Origin: Gallionella sp.
GTDB taxonomy: Bacteria; Pseudomonadota; Gammaproteobacteria; Burkholderiales; Gallionellaceae
Reading direction: 5' to 3'
Assembly (NCBI GenBank): GCA_030653355.1
Contig: JAURZN010000057.1
Span: 1-41,058 of the forward strand
Length of the DNA stretch: 41,058 nt
The position numbers and the translations under genes are program-made. This document shows positions 6,130 to 14,443 of this stretch, piece after piece. A model generated the notes under the pieces. The model was not told the origin of the DNA. It did no database searches and worked only from the letters and a program-made list of their open reading frames with translations. The first letter of the stretch is position 1, and each line of letters begins with the position of its first letter.

Positions 6130-8691
6130 TTATAGCCAGCGCATCATGCCCAGCTCAAATGGATGCGTTAGTAATTCATGATAGGGGTAAACCCGGATGC
6201 GATATTCCAGATTACCGCATTGTTCCGGCTGCAATTCGGTAACAAAGCGGCTTTCGCCTCTATCGTTCGTCGTGCCGGTGGATTCAAAACGATAATGCCG
6301 TGCAGAAGTGAGGGGTTCTTTTTTGGTATTGAAACCCATCAACACTTCCACCACGACATCGTCAGGTGTGAGTCCGTTCAGATTGATTTCCACCTCGAAG
6401 TGCAAACAATCGCCGTAGTTGATTTCGGCGACCAGTTGATCGGTGCGGCGCAAGGCAACGCCGGGCCATGCGCTCTGCACGCGGGCTTTCCACACAGCCA
6501 GAAGGTGCGCATTCGCATATTCGTTTTTGGTATAGAGTGCATGTTGTCTGCTGGCGGGCAGGTAGCACTTGGCCAGATACTCGCCGACCATACGCTTGGA
6601 ATTGAAGCGCGGAATAATCGTCGCCATCGAACGCTTTGCCATTTTCACCCATTTGGGGGAAAAGCCCATCCTGTCATATTCGTAATACATCGGCACAACC
6701 TGATCTTGCAGCAATTCGTAGAGCGTGTTGGTTTCTTCGTGCGTACGCAACTCCTCGCTCAAGGATTCAGATACCGGTTTGATCGCCCAGCCATTCTTGC
6801 CGTCATAACTTTCCCCCCACCAGCCGTCCAGCACGGACAGATTGATGCTGCCGTTCATGCCCGCCTTCATGCCCGAAGTCCCGCTGGCTTCCAGCGGATA
6901 GAGCGGCGTATTCAGCCATACATCGACCCCGGAAACCAGCTTGCGCGACAAGGCGAGGTCATAGCCTTCCACGATCAATATTTTCCCGGTAAATTCCGGC
7001 ATCTTGGAAATATGAGTGATATGGCGTATCAGGTCTTGCCCGGGCACATCCGCCGGATGGGCCTTGCCGGCAAAAATAAACACCACCGGACGCTCCGGGT
7101 TATGCAATATTTCACGTAACCAGTCCAGATCGCCAAACAGCATGGTAGCGCGCTTATAGGTCGCAAAACGGCGCGCAAAGCCTATGGTGAGAATATTGGG
7201 GTTTTCCGGATTAACATATTTGAGCAGCCTGTCCAGGTGCGCTTCGGATCCACGATTACGAAAATGCTGGGCTGTGATGCGTTCACAAACGGCATTCAGC
7301 ATTCTGACCTTCAAGGTCTGATGCACGCTCCAGAACACATGGTCGGGGATGTCATACACGCCCTCCCATAGTTTCAAATCGTTCATGCGCGCATTCCATT
7401 CCGAACCCAGATAACGCTCCAGCACTTCAATCCACTCGGTCGCCAAAAAAGTGGGCGCATGTACCCCGTTGGTGACATAGGTCATCGGGTTTTCCTGATG
7501 CTCGATCTCCGGCCACATGTCGCTGCAAATTTGTGACGACACATCACCATGTATGCACGACACCCCGTTATGAAAACGCGAGCCACGCAGCGCCAGTGTG
7601 GTCATATTGAAATCGGGGCTGTTCGCGGTACGTCCCAGCGCCATGAATTGCCCGTGGTTGAGATTGAGCTCGGAGTAATAGTGTTCGAAATAGGCTTGCA
7701 TCATCCCTTCGCTGAAGTGATCGTGCCCGGCGGGTACGGGGGTGTGGGTGGTAAATACGGTATTCGCCGCCACCAGTTCGAGTGAGGTGGCAAAATCAAA
7801 TCCGTCACGAACCATCAATTCCCGGATACGCTCCAATATCATGAAGGCCGCATGGCCTTCGTTGATATGCCAGACGGTGGGTTTCAGTCCCAGCTCCTGC
7901 AAGGCACGCGCGCCGCCTATGCCCAGCACGGTTTCCTGTTCGATACGCATTACCGTGTCACCGCCGTATAGTCTGTGGGTAATGTCGCGGTCGTGAATAT
8001 TGTTGCTGACCATATCCGTGTCCAGCAGATAGAGCGTGATATGTCCGGCTTTGGCTTGCCATATCTTGATATTCACCTTGCGTCCGGGTAAATCTATCGA
8101 GGTATAGGCCTCGGATCCATCGAGATGCCGTGCGGGTGAAACGGGGAGATCATCAAAGCTGGAGTCCGTGTTGCTGGCAATCTGGTTGCCATTGCCGTCT
8201 ATGGTCTGATGGAAATAACCCTGACGGTATAACAGCCCGACCCCCACAAAGGGCAGGCGCAAATCACTCGCCGCCTTGCAGTGATCACCTGCCAGTATGC
8301 CCAGACCGCCGGAATAGATCGGGAAACTTTCATGGAAGCCGAATTCGGCACAGAAATAGGCAATCAGATCGCCGCTGCCTAACCAGTCGAAGCCTCCTGT
8401 AGGCTGGCTATAGTCGTGATAAGTGTCGTAATCGGCCAGTACGCGGTTGAAATTACCGATAAATACCTGATCTTCAGCCGCATCCAGCAACAGTTGCTCA
8501 TCCACCCGTTTTAAAAACGCTTTCGGGCTATGACCGGTGGCTTTCCATAGACCGGGATGCAAGCGCGCAAACAATCTGCGCGTGGGCCTGTCCCAGCTAT
8601 ACCAGAGATTGTTGGCCAGTTCCTCCAGCCGCGCCAGACGTTCCGGCACTTTGGGGCGGACTTGCAGCAAATAGGCAGTACTTTTATTCAC
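6130..8691 (-). CDS. glgP: Alpha-glucan phosphorylase, DUF3417 subfamily (GT35)
   Basis: Phosphorolysis of alpha-1,4-glucan to glucose-1-phosphate with pyridoxal phosphate. About 853 residues. It belongs to the second bacterial subfamily (TIGR02094): the N-terminus has the DUF3417-like segment with NLWYSWDRPTRRLF, and the catalytic core carries HINEGHAAF, TTHTPVPAGHD and the PLP-lysine region EASGTSGMKAGMNGSINL. It ends with an immunoglobulin-like C-terminal extension absent from E. coli-type enzymes. A TTG at 8697 would also open the frame, but GGGGG at 8698-8702 is spaced six bases from the GTG at 8691, so that start is preferred. A perfect TATAAT lies about 60 bases upstream. It is probably an operon with glgA. 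This is one of two different phosphorylases here; it may prefer different glucan chain lengths (inference). Confidence 0.93.
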   Translation of the reverse strand: MNKSTAYLLQVRPKVPERLARLEELANNLWYSWDRPTRRLFARLHPGLWKATGHSPKAFLKRVDEQLLLDAAEDQVFIGNFNRVLADYDTYHDYSQPTGGFDWLGSGDLIAYFCAEFGFHESFPIYSGGLGILAGDHCKAASDLRLPFVGVGLLYRQGYFHQTIDGNGNQIASNTDSSFDDLPVSPARHLDGSEAYTSIDLPGRKVNIKIWQAKAGHITLYLLDTDMVSNNIHDRDITHRLYGGDTVMRIEQETVLGIGGARALQELGLKPTVWHINEGHAAFMILERIRELMVRDGFDFATSLELVAANTVFTTHTPVPAGHDHFSEGMMQAYFEHYYSELNLNHGQFMALGRTANSPDFNMTTLALRGSRFHNGVSCIHGDVSSQICSDMWPEIEHQENPMTYVTNGVHAPTFLATEWIEVLERYLGSEWNARMNDLKLWEGVYDIPDHVFWSVHQTLKVRMLNAVCERITAQHFRNRGSEAHLDRLLKYVNPENPNILTIGFARRFATYKRATMLFGDLDWLREILHNPERPVVFIFAGKAHPADVPGQDLIRHITHISKMPEFTGKILIVEGYDLALSRKLVSGVDVWLNTPLYPLEASGTSGMKAGMNGSINLSVLDGWWGESYDGKNGWAIKPVSESLSEELRTHEETNTLYELLQDQVVPMYYEYDRMGFSPKWVKMAKRSMATIIPRFNSKRMVGEYLAKCYLPASRQHALYTKNEYANAHLLAVWKARVQSAWPGVALRRTDQLVAEINYGDCLHFEVEINLNGLTPDDVVVEVLMGFNTKKEPLTSARHYRFESTGTTNDRGESRFVTELQPEQCGNLEYRIRVYPYHELLTHPFELGMMRWL

Positions 8692-8750
8692 AATCAACCC
8701 CCAAAAAGTCAGTCAACCAGGAACTGCATGAAGCGTGCACAACGCGTCGA

Positions 8751-8756
8751 ATTATA
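8751..8756 (-). promoter_or_regulatory. -10 element for the glgP-glgA unit
   Basis: A perfect TATAAT on the minus strand, about 60 bases before the GTG of the DUF3417-type phosphorylase and downstream of the terminator of the preceding gene. The region 15-18 bases further upstream has only a poor -35, so this promoter may need an activator. Confidence 0.4.
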
Positions 8757-8805
8757 GCGCAGCCAGGCATTAGAAATCGCGTAATAATTTTTCAGCTCAA
8801 TGACC

Positions 8806-8840
8806 AAAAAAATAACCACCTGAATAATCAAGTGGTTATT
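8806..8840 (-). terminator. Rho-independent terminator of glgP
   Basis: On the minus strand a perfect nine-base stem AATAACCAC/GTGGTTATT with a 12-base loop is followed by a run of T residues. It starts 36 bases after the stop of the 824-residue phosphorylase gene and separates it from the next phosphorylase. Confidence 0.8.
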
Positions 8841-8875
8841 TGTTTTAATGCGATAGCTTAATAAATTTTACTGGT

Positions 8876-11350
8876 TTATTTCTGCTTCACGCTTTTTACG
8901 TCCCATACTTTTTCAGCATATTCCGTGATGGTTCGATCACTAGAAAATTTACCCATGTTCGCGACATTAAGGATAGCCCTGCGCGTCCATTCTTCCTTAT
9001 CCTGATAAAGCATGCTGACCATGTCCTGCGTGGCAATATAGCTGGCGTAATCCGCCAGCAGCAGATAGTGGTCGCCATGATGTGTCAGGTTGTCAAAAAT
9101 CTGACGGTAGCGATCGGGTTCTTCTACCGAGAAATAACCACTGACTATCATGTCCAGCACCTGTTTCAGTTCATCATTGCCGTGGTAATGATCCCAGGCA
9201 TTGTAACCATGCACGCGCAGCTCGGCGACCTGAGGGGTCGTCAGGCCGAAGATGAAAATATTGCTTTCGCCCACTTCTTCAAGGATTTCAACGTTGGCAC
9301 CGTCCAGCGTGCCTATCGTCAGCGCCCCGTTGAGCGCCATCTTCATATTGCCGGTACCGGATGCTTCCGTTCCTGCCGTGGATATCTGTTCGGACAGATC
9401 GCTGGCGGGGAACAGCTTTTCCGCCGATGAAACGTCGTAATTGGGCAGAAACACCACCTTGAGCATCCCATGTACTGCCGGGTCGTCATTGACGATGCTG
9501 GCCACGTCATTGATGAGACGGATGATCAGCTTGGCCAGCTTGTATCCCGGTGCCGCCTTGCCCGCGAAAATGATGGTACGGGGTGTGGCATTGTGCGCAT
9601 TGCCACTGCGTATGCGGTTGTACAGGGTGATTACATGCAGCACGTTCAGCAGTTGGCGCTTGTACTCGTGTATGCGCTTGATCTGTACGTCAAACATCGA
9701 ATTCGGATCAACAATAATGCCGACATTCTGCTCGATATACTGCGCGAGGCGCAGCTTGTTGGCCTGTTTGACCGCACGGAATTCCTTGCGGAATTCGGCA
9801 TCTTCGGCATGTTCAACCAGCTTCTTGAGCTGATCCAGATCACCCACAAAATCCGAGCCGATGCGCGCGGAAATAATCTTGGTCAAGCCGGGGTTGCATT
9901 GATTCAGCCAGCGTCGCGGGGTAATACCGTTGGTGACGTTGATGAATTTCTTCGGGTAGATTCGATGGAAATCGGCAAATAGCGTGGTCTTCAACAATTC
10001 ACTGTGTATCGCTGCCACGCCGTTCACGGTATGGCTGCCCACCACGGCCAGATGCGCCATGCGTACGCGCCGGCCATTATTTTCATCGATAATGGAAACA
10101 CGTCTGAGCAAGCCGGTGTCGCCCGGGAAATGATGATTCACTACGGCCAGGAAGCGCCGGTTGATTTCAAAAATAATTTCCAGATGACGCGGCAGTACCC
10201 GTTCGAACTTCTCCACGCCCCACGTTTCCAGTGCTTCCGGCATCAGGGTATGGTTGGTGTAAGCAAAAATCTGCGTGACCAGAGCCCAGGCATGATCCCA
10301 CTGCAATTGATGGACATCCATCAATTGATACATCATCTCTGCGACAGCGACGGCCGGATGGGTATCGTTGAGCTGGATTGCGACCTTCTCGGGCAGTTGA
10401 TTCCAGTCGCTGTGCTCGGCCAGGAAGCGGCGCAGAATATCCTGTATGGACGCTGAAACGAAGAAATATTCCTGTCTCAAACGAAGTTCCTTGCCTACGG
10501 CTGAACTATCATTCGGATACAGCACCTTGGACAGACTTTCGGAAACATTTTTGTCCTGTACGGCACTGAGATAATCGCCCGCATTGAATGATTCGAGATT
10601 GAATTCACGCGCTGCCTTGGCGGCCCACAGGCGCAAATTGTTGACGGTTCCTGTGTTGTAACCCGGTATAGGCAGGTCGTAGGCCATCGCCATCACCGTT
10701 TCACCATCCACCCAGTGATGTTCGACATTGCCATTCCCATCCGGGAACTGTACGACATGACCAAAGAATTTGACCGGGAATATGCATTCAGGACGCTGAA
10801 ATTCCCAGGGATTTCCAAAGCGCAGCCAATTGTCGGGCCGCTCGATTTGCTGTCCGTTCTCGATGCGCTGGTTGAACATGCCGTATTCGTAACGTATGCC
10901 ATACCCCTGACCCGGCAAGTCCAGTGTCGCCATAGAATCCAGGAAACAGGCCGCCAGCCGCCCCAGTCCGCCATTGCCCAATGCAGCATCAATTTCGGTT
11001 TCTTCGACCTGTTCCAGGTCTTGTCCCAGTGCTTTCAGACTTGCACGCAGCGAGGGCTCTATACCCAGATTGAGTGCGGCATTCGACAGCGTGCGACCAA
11101 TCAAAAATTCCAGCGAAAGGTAATAAAGCCGCTTCGGGTCTTGCCCGGCATTATCCTCAGCTGTTTTCAGCTGTTTTTCTATGAGTTGATCGCGCACGGC
11201 ATGCGCGGATGCTTCGAACCAGTCACGCTCACTGGCGGTTTTGACAGATTTTCCTTCGGTGTAGGTAAGATGGTTGGCCAGCGTGCGTTCAAATACGAGA
11301 GGATTGGAACGGTCAATTGGCTTGGAACTGGTTTTTTTTGAAGAGCTCAT
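8876..11350 (-). CDS. glgP: Glycogen phosphorylase, E. coli/maltodextrin type (GT35)
   Basis: Releases glucose-1-phosphate from glycogen or maltodextrins. At 824 residues it has the classic phosphorylase length. Visible motifs include AALGNGGLGRLAACFLDS and GYGIRYEYGMFNQ near the N-terminus, NDTHPAVAVAEM in the middle and the PLP-lysine signature EASGTGNMKMALNGALTIGT near residue 660, followed by TLDGANVEI. Start ATG 11350 has a poor ribosome-binding site. The gene has its own terminator and a 348-base upstream region containing a REP-like repeat, so it appears to be transcribed alone. It shares only the family fold with the neighbouring DUF3417-type enzyme. The two are separate subfamilies, not a recent duplication. 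Confidence 0.96.
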   Translation of the reverse strand: MSSSKKTSSKPIDRSNPLVFERTLANHLTYTEGKSVKTASERDWFEASAHAVRDQLIEKQLKTAEDNAGQDPKRLYYLSLEFLIGRTLSNAALNLGIEPSLRASLKALGQDLEQVEETEIDAALGNGGLGRLAACFLDSMATLDLPGQGYGIRYEYGMFNQRIENGQQIERPDNWLRFGNPWEFQRPECIFPVKFFGHVVQFPDGNGNVEHHWVDGETVMAMAYDLPIPGYNTGTVNNLRLWAAKAAREFNLESFNAGDYLSAVQDKNVSESLSKVLYPNDSSAVGKELRLRQEYFFVSASIQDILRRFLAEHSDWNQLPEKVAIQLNDTHPAVAVAEMMYQLMDVHQLQWDHAWALVTQIFAYTNHTLMPEALETWGVEKFERVLPRHLEIIFEINRRFLAVVNHHFPGDTGLLRRVSIIDENNGRRVRMAHLAVVGSHTVNGVAAIHSELLKTTLFADFHRIYPKKFINVTNGITPRRWLNQCNPGLTKIISARIGSDFVGDLDQLKKLVEHAEDAEFRKEFRAVKQANKLRLAQYIEQNVGIIVDPNSMFDVQIKRIHEYKRQLLNVLHVITLYNRIRSGNAHNATPRTIIFAGKAAPGYKLAKLIIRLINDVASIVNDDPAVHGMLKVVFLPNYDVSSAEKLFPASDLSEQISTAGTEASGTGNMKMALNGALTIGTLDGANVEILEEVGESNIFIFGLTTPQVAELRVHGYNAWDHYHGNDELKQVLDMIVSGYFSVEEPDRYRQIFDNLTHHGDHYLLLADYASYIATQDMVSMLYQDKEEWTRRAILNVANMGKFSSDRTITEYAEKVWDVKSVKQK

Positions 11351-11436
11351 GATGTTGCCTGTATTTTAAAATAATTCTATGGAGATACTGATTAAATCGA
11401 TTTTTCGAGTAACAGCCTTAAGCCGCGAGGCTCGCA

Positions 11437-11516
11437 GAACGTAGTGGGAGGTGGTAATCCAGAATTGCTTATCTATCAACATACGGGATTGCCACGCTAC
11501 GTTCACAATGACAATC
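11437..11516. repeat. REP-like imperfect inverted repeat
   Basis: The left arm (GAACGTAG...GGTAATCC, 11437-11460) is the imperfect reverse complement of the right arm (GGGATTGCCACGCTACGTTC, 11485-11504), which continues into ACAATGACAATCC. The right arm resembles the short dispersed palindromes of the form GGATTGCCACGCT... found in many proteobacteria. It occupies the 348-base gap between gnd and glgP, which otherwise holds no gene. The glgP promoter should lie at 11351-11436. Confidence 0.55.
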
Positions 11517-11686
11517 CGGGTGAATAAATCAGCATCTCACTATGTACGGAATTTGAATCAGGGCGGATTTTAACAACTAACCGCGCCAATGTCACATGAT
11601 AAACAGTGAGCTACCCGACATGCAGCTACTTCTGACCGGGCCTGACAGCCATGATCGAATAGCCGTATTTCCACTCGATTCGCTTC

Positions 11687-11711
11687 AAAAAACAGGAATC
11701 AGCCCTGTTTT
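11687..11711 (-). terminator. Rho-independent terminator overlapping gnd stop
   Basis: On the minus strand the stem AAAACAGG/CCTGTTTT with a seven-base loop, ending in a T run, begins inside the last codons of gnd and contains its TGA stop. It ends the zwf-glk-pgl-gnd operon. Confidence 0.75.
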
Positions 11712-12712
11712 TCGTTATGGCCGCCGAATTCAAAGCGCAACGCCGAGAGTAATTTATCCGCGTAATCCGCTTCGCCACGCGATGAAAAACGGTTAAACAA
11801 CGCCGCAGTCAATACCGGCGCGGGCGTGCCCGATTCGATAGCCGCAATGCTGGTCCAGCGCCCCTCGCCGGAATCGGATACCCGTCCGCTAAAATCGTTC
11901 AAATCGGCATCCCCTTGCAGCGCGTGCGCGGTCAAGTCCAGCAACCACGAACCTACCACGCTGCCACGTCGCCACAATTCAGCGACTTCCGCGACATCAA
12001 TGTCGAAGCGCAAGGTATCCGGTTCGCGCAACGGCGTAGTTTCAGCATCAGCCTGCCGTTCGACCGCGCCTACATTGGCGTGGCGCAGTAAGTTGAAGCC
12101 TTCGGCATAAGCGGCCATCAGTCCATATTCGATGCCGTTGTGTACCATTTTGACAAAGTGCCCGGCTCCGGCCACGCCGCAATGCAAATAGCCCATTTCC
12201 GCGCTGCCGGGCGTACCGCTACGGCCTTCCGTGCGCGCTGCTGTTTCTACGCCGGGCGCCAGAGATACAAAAATGGGTTGCAAACGGGATACGGCGCTTT
12301 GGTCGCCGCCTATCATCAGACAATAACCGCGCTCCAGCCCCCATACGCCGCCGCTTACACCGACATCGACATAGTGTATCGCACGGGCGGAAAGCATACG
12401 GGCACGCAAGATGTCGTCCTTGTAGTAGGAATTTCCGCCGTCTATCAACACGTCATCAGCTTCCAGCAACGGGGTCAACTCGGCTATGCTGGCATCCACA
12501 ACGGCAGCGGGCAGCATCAACCAGACGGCACGCGGTGTTTCCAACTTATCCATAAAATCCTGGATACTATCTGCCGCTACCGCGCCCTCCTTTGCCAGTG
12601 CCTGCACCGCATCGGTGCTGCGGTCAAATACGACGCACTGATGTCCGGCGCGTTGCAAGCGGCGCACCATGTTGGCGCCCATACGTCCCAATCCTATCAT
12701 TCCGATCTGCAT
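11699..12712 (-). CDS. gnd: 6-phosphogluconate dehydrogenase, short (NAD-type-like) form
   Basis: Oxidative decarboxylation of 6-phosphogluconate to ribulose-5-phosphate. At 337 residues it belongs to the short bacterial type, not the 470-residue E. coli type. The N-terminal Rossmann motif is GLGRMGANM. The second strand ends VVFDRS, with an Asp where NADP-dependent enzymes have Asn/Arg, which suggests NAD preference. Substrate-binding motifs are LIDGGNSYY, VGVSGGVWGLERGYCLMIGG and the catalytic HFVKMVHNGIEYG. It is last in an operon, 12 bases after pgl, and carries a terminator across its stop. With NADP-type Zwf upstream, the pathway could yield one NADPH and one NADH per glucose-6-phosphate (inference). 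Confidence 0.93.
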   Translation of the reverse strand: MQIGMIGLGRMGANMVRRLQRAGHQCVVFDRSTDAVQALAKEGAVAADSIQDFMDKLETPRAVWLMLPAAVVDASIAELTPLLEADDVLIDGGNSYYKDDILRARMLSARAIHYVDVGVSGGVWGLERGYCLMIGGDQSAVSRLQPIFVSLAPGVETAARTEGRSGTPGSAEMGYLHCGVAGAGHFVKMVHNGIEYGLMAAYAEGFNLLRHANVGAVERQADAETTPLREPDTLRFDIDVAEVAELWRRGSVVGSWLLDLTAHALQGDADLNDFSGRVSDSGEGRWTSIAAIESGTPAPVLTAALFNRFSSRGEADYADKLLSALRFEFGGHNEKQG

Positions 12713-12724
12713 TATTTATTCCCC

Positions 12725-13444
12725 TTAAGTTATATTCGTTATCGGTAGTGCCGCGCGGTCAAGATGCCACTCGGCCTTGCTAATTTGTGCGGCTGGCAAT
12801 GCCACGCCTCGCATTATCTGTTCCAATGCCTCGCGCTTGCCCGCGCCCGCCACCAGAAATAGCTTGTTGCGAGCCGCATTGAGCGTGCCCATGCTCAGCG
12901 ACACCCGCTCAGCAGGCGGCTTGGGCGCATTGAATACCGGCACGGCGGCTTCCATTATGGCATTGGCCGGATTGCCAGGAAAAAGACTGGCCGTATGTCC
13001 GTCCTCCCCCATCCCCAGCAATACCATATCCAGCTTGCCGGCAGACTCCAGTTCCAGCGCATAACTGGCTGCGGCTTCGATTGCGCCCAGCTCCGCCGGT
13101 ATGCAGTGAATATTAGCCTGCGGCGGGGTGACATGATTGAGCAAGGCTGCACGAGCCATGCTGTCATTGCGGCTTGCATCACCGTCAGGCAGACAGCGTT
13201 CATCGCCGAAATACAGATGTACGTGCTTCCAGTCCAGGGTGTGATGGCGCAGTTTTTCATAGCAACGACGTGGCGTTTCGCCTCCGGCCAGTGCCAGGTG
13301 AAAGACGCCGCGCGCGGCTATCGCCTCGGCCGCCAATGCTGCAATACGCCGTGCAACTGCCGTGCTTAAGACTTCCGCATCGTCGTGGATAAATACGGCC
13401 TGCGCATTCGGCAAATCAGTGCTGTTCAACTTGTTGCTCTTCAT
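12725..13444 (-). CDS. pgl: 6-phosphogluconolactonase
   Basis: Hydrolyses 6-phosphogluconolactone made by Zwf. The 239-residue protein has the DevB/Pgl layout: LALAGGETPRRCYEKL near residue 50, HLYFGDERCLPDGDASRND, and VLLGMGEDGHTASLFPGNP, all typical of the glucosamine-6-phosphate isomerase-like fold. Its ATG overlaps the glk stop by four bases, which implies translational coupling. It sits third in the zwf-glk-pgl-gnd order, matching the order of reactions. Confidence 0.94.
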   Translation of the reverse strand: MKSNKLNSTDLPNAQAVFIHDDAEVLSTAVARRIAALAAEAIAARGVFHLALAGGETPRRCYEKLRHHTLDWKHVHLYFGDERCLPDGDASRNDSMARAALLNHVTPPQANIHCIPAELGAIEAAASYALELESAGKLDMVLLGMGEDGHTASLFPGNPANAIMEAAVPVFNAPKPPAERVSLSMGTLNAARNKLFLVAGAGKREALEQIMRGVALPAAQISKAEWHLDRAALPITNIT

Positions 13445-14442
13445 AAGGCCTCGTCAGCGAGTTGTGCCGCGCGCAGTGCAGGGCCATAAAGTGCCGCGCG
13501 ATCATTCAGTATCACTGTGACCGGCATGGCTTCCAGCAAGGGGCGCATGCGGCCCTTGCCAAGGAAAGCCTCCATAAATGTCCCGTTTTGCAGCAAAGGC
13601 AGAATCTTCGGGGCAATACCACCGCCCAGATAAAGGCCGCCGCGACTCATCACCTTGAGCGCGAGGTTACCGGCTTCTGCGCCATACAGGCGTACAAACC
13701 AATCCAGCGTCGCTACGCAGATTTCATCGCGACCCGCCAATGCCGCATTGGCAATCGCAGCCGCCGCATCCCCGTTGCGCATTTCTGCGCTCAGCCAATC
13801 CGGCACAGCGATATTGCGATACTGACACAAGAATTCATGCAGACTGAGCAGACCCATACCGGAGACCACGCGTTCCCAGCTGACGTGCTGATGTTGTTGT
13901 TGCAGGTGGCGCAACAGGGCAAATTCCTGCGTGTTGGCCGGACTGAAACTGGCATGTCCTCCTTCGGTGGCGAAGGGCTGATAATTTCTGCCATCCCAGT
14001 ACAGACCGGCTTCGCCCAGCCCGGTACCGGCGGCGATCACGGCGGCATTACCGCAGGCATGCCCGGCGCCTGCCTGCAGAGTCAGCAAATCCGCCACACC
14101 CAGGGCGGGCACGCCGTAGGCGGTGGCTTCCAGATCGTTGAGCAAGGTGCAGCCAAAACCGAACTGATGCTGCAAAGCGTCGGCATCTATCCGCCAAGGT
14201 AAATTGGTGGTGTGCACCACCCTGCCCTGCACCGGCCCTGCGATGCCGAAGGCGGCAGAAGTGATGTGAAACTCACGCAGTGCCTGGCTGGCATGCAGAA
14301 AATCGTCCAGCAGAATGCCGAATTCGGCGTAATCCCGGCTCGGATAGCTGACTTCGCGCAGGACATGCACTTGTGTACCCGCAACGTCCACGATGGCCAG
14401 GCGCGTTTTCGTTCCGCCTATGTCGCCCGCAAGTATGCTCAT
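13441..14442 (-). CDS. glk: Glucokinase (Glk family)
   Basis: Phosphorylates glucose to glucose-6-phosphate with ATP, the substrate of the adjacent Zwf. It has 333 residues. The N-terminal phosphate loop is LAGDIGGTKTRLAI. FGIAGPV, a TNLPW segment, LNDLEATAYGV and IAAGTGLGEAGLYW are the conserved glucokinase motifs, and ATEGGHASF carries residues of the sugar site. No zinc-binding ROK cysteines are seen, so this is the proteobacterial Glk family. The stop of zwf and the start of glk are one base apart. In this locus it probably salvages free glucose released by MalQ or glucan hydrolysis. Confidence 0.95.
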   Translation of the reverse strand: MSILAGDIGGTKTRLAIVDVAGTQVHVLREVSYPSRDYAEFGILLDDFLHASQALREFHITSAAFGIAGPVQGRVVHTTNLPWRIDADALQHQFGFGCTLLNDLEATAYGVPALGVADLLTLQAGAGHACGNAAVIAAGTGLGEAGLYWDGRNYQPFATEGGHASFSPANTQEFALLRHLQQQHQHVSWERVVSGMGLLSLHEFLCQYRNIAVPDWLSAEMRNGDAAAAIANAALAGRDEICVATLDWFVRLYGAEAGNLALKVMSRGGLYLGGGIAPKILPLLQNGTFMEAFLGKGRMRPLLEAMPVTVILNDRAALYGPALRAAQLADEAL

Positions 14443-14443
14443 G

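Noticed and set aside
6178-7119. Long plus-strand reading frame of 313 codons opposite the phosphorylase gene
   Set aside because: Entirely antisense to a gene with strong family motifs; its translation has no recognisable domain and no ribosome-binding site.
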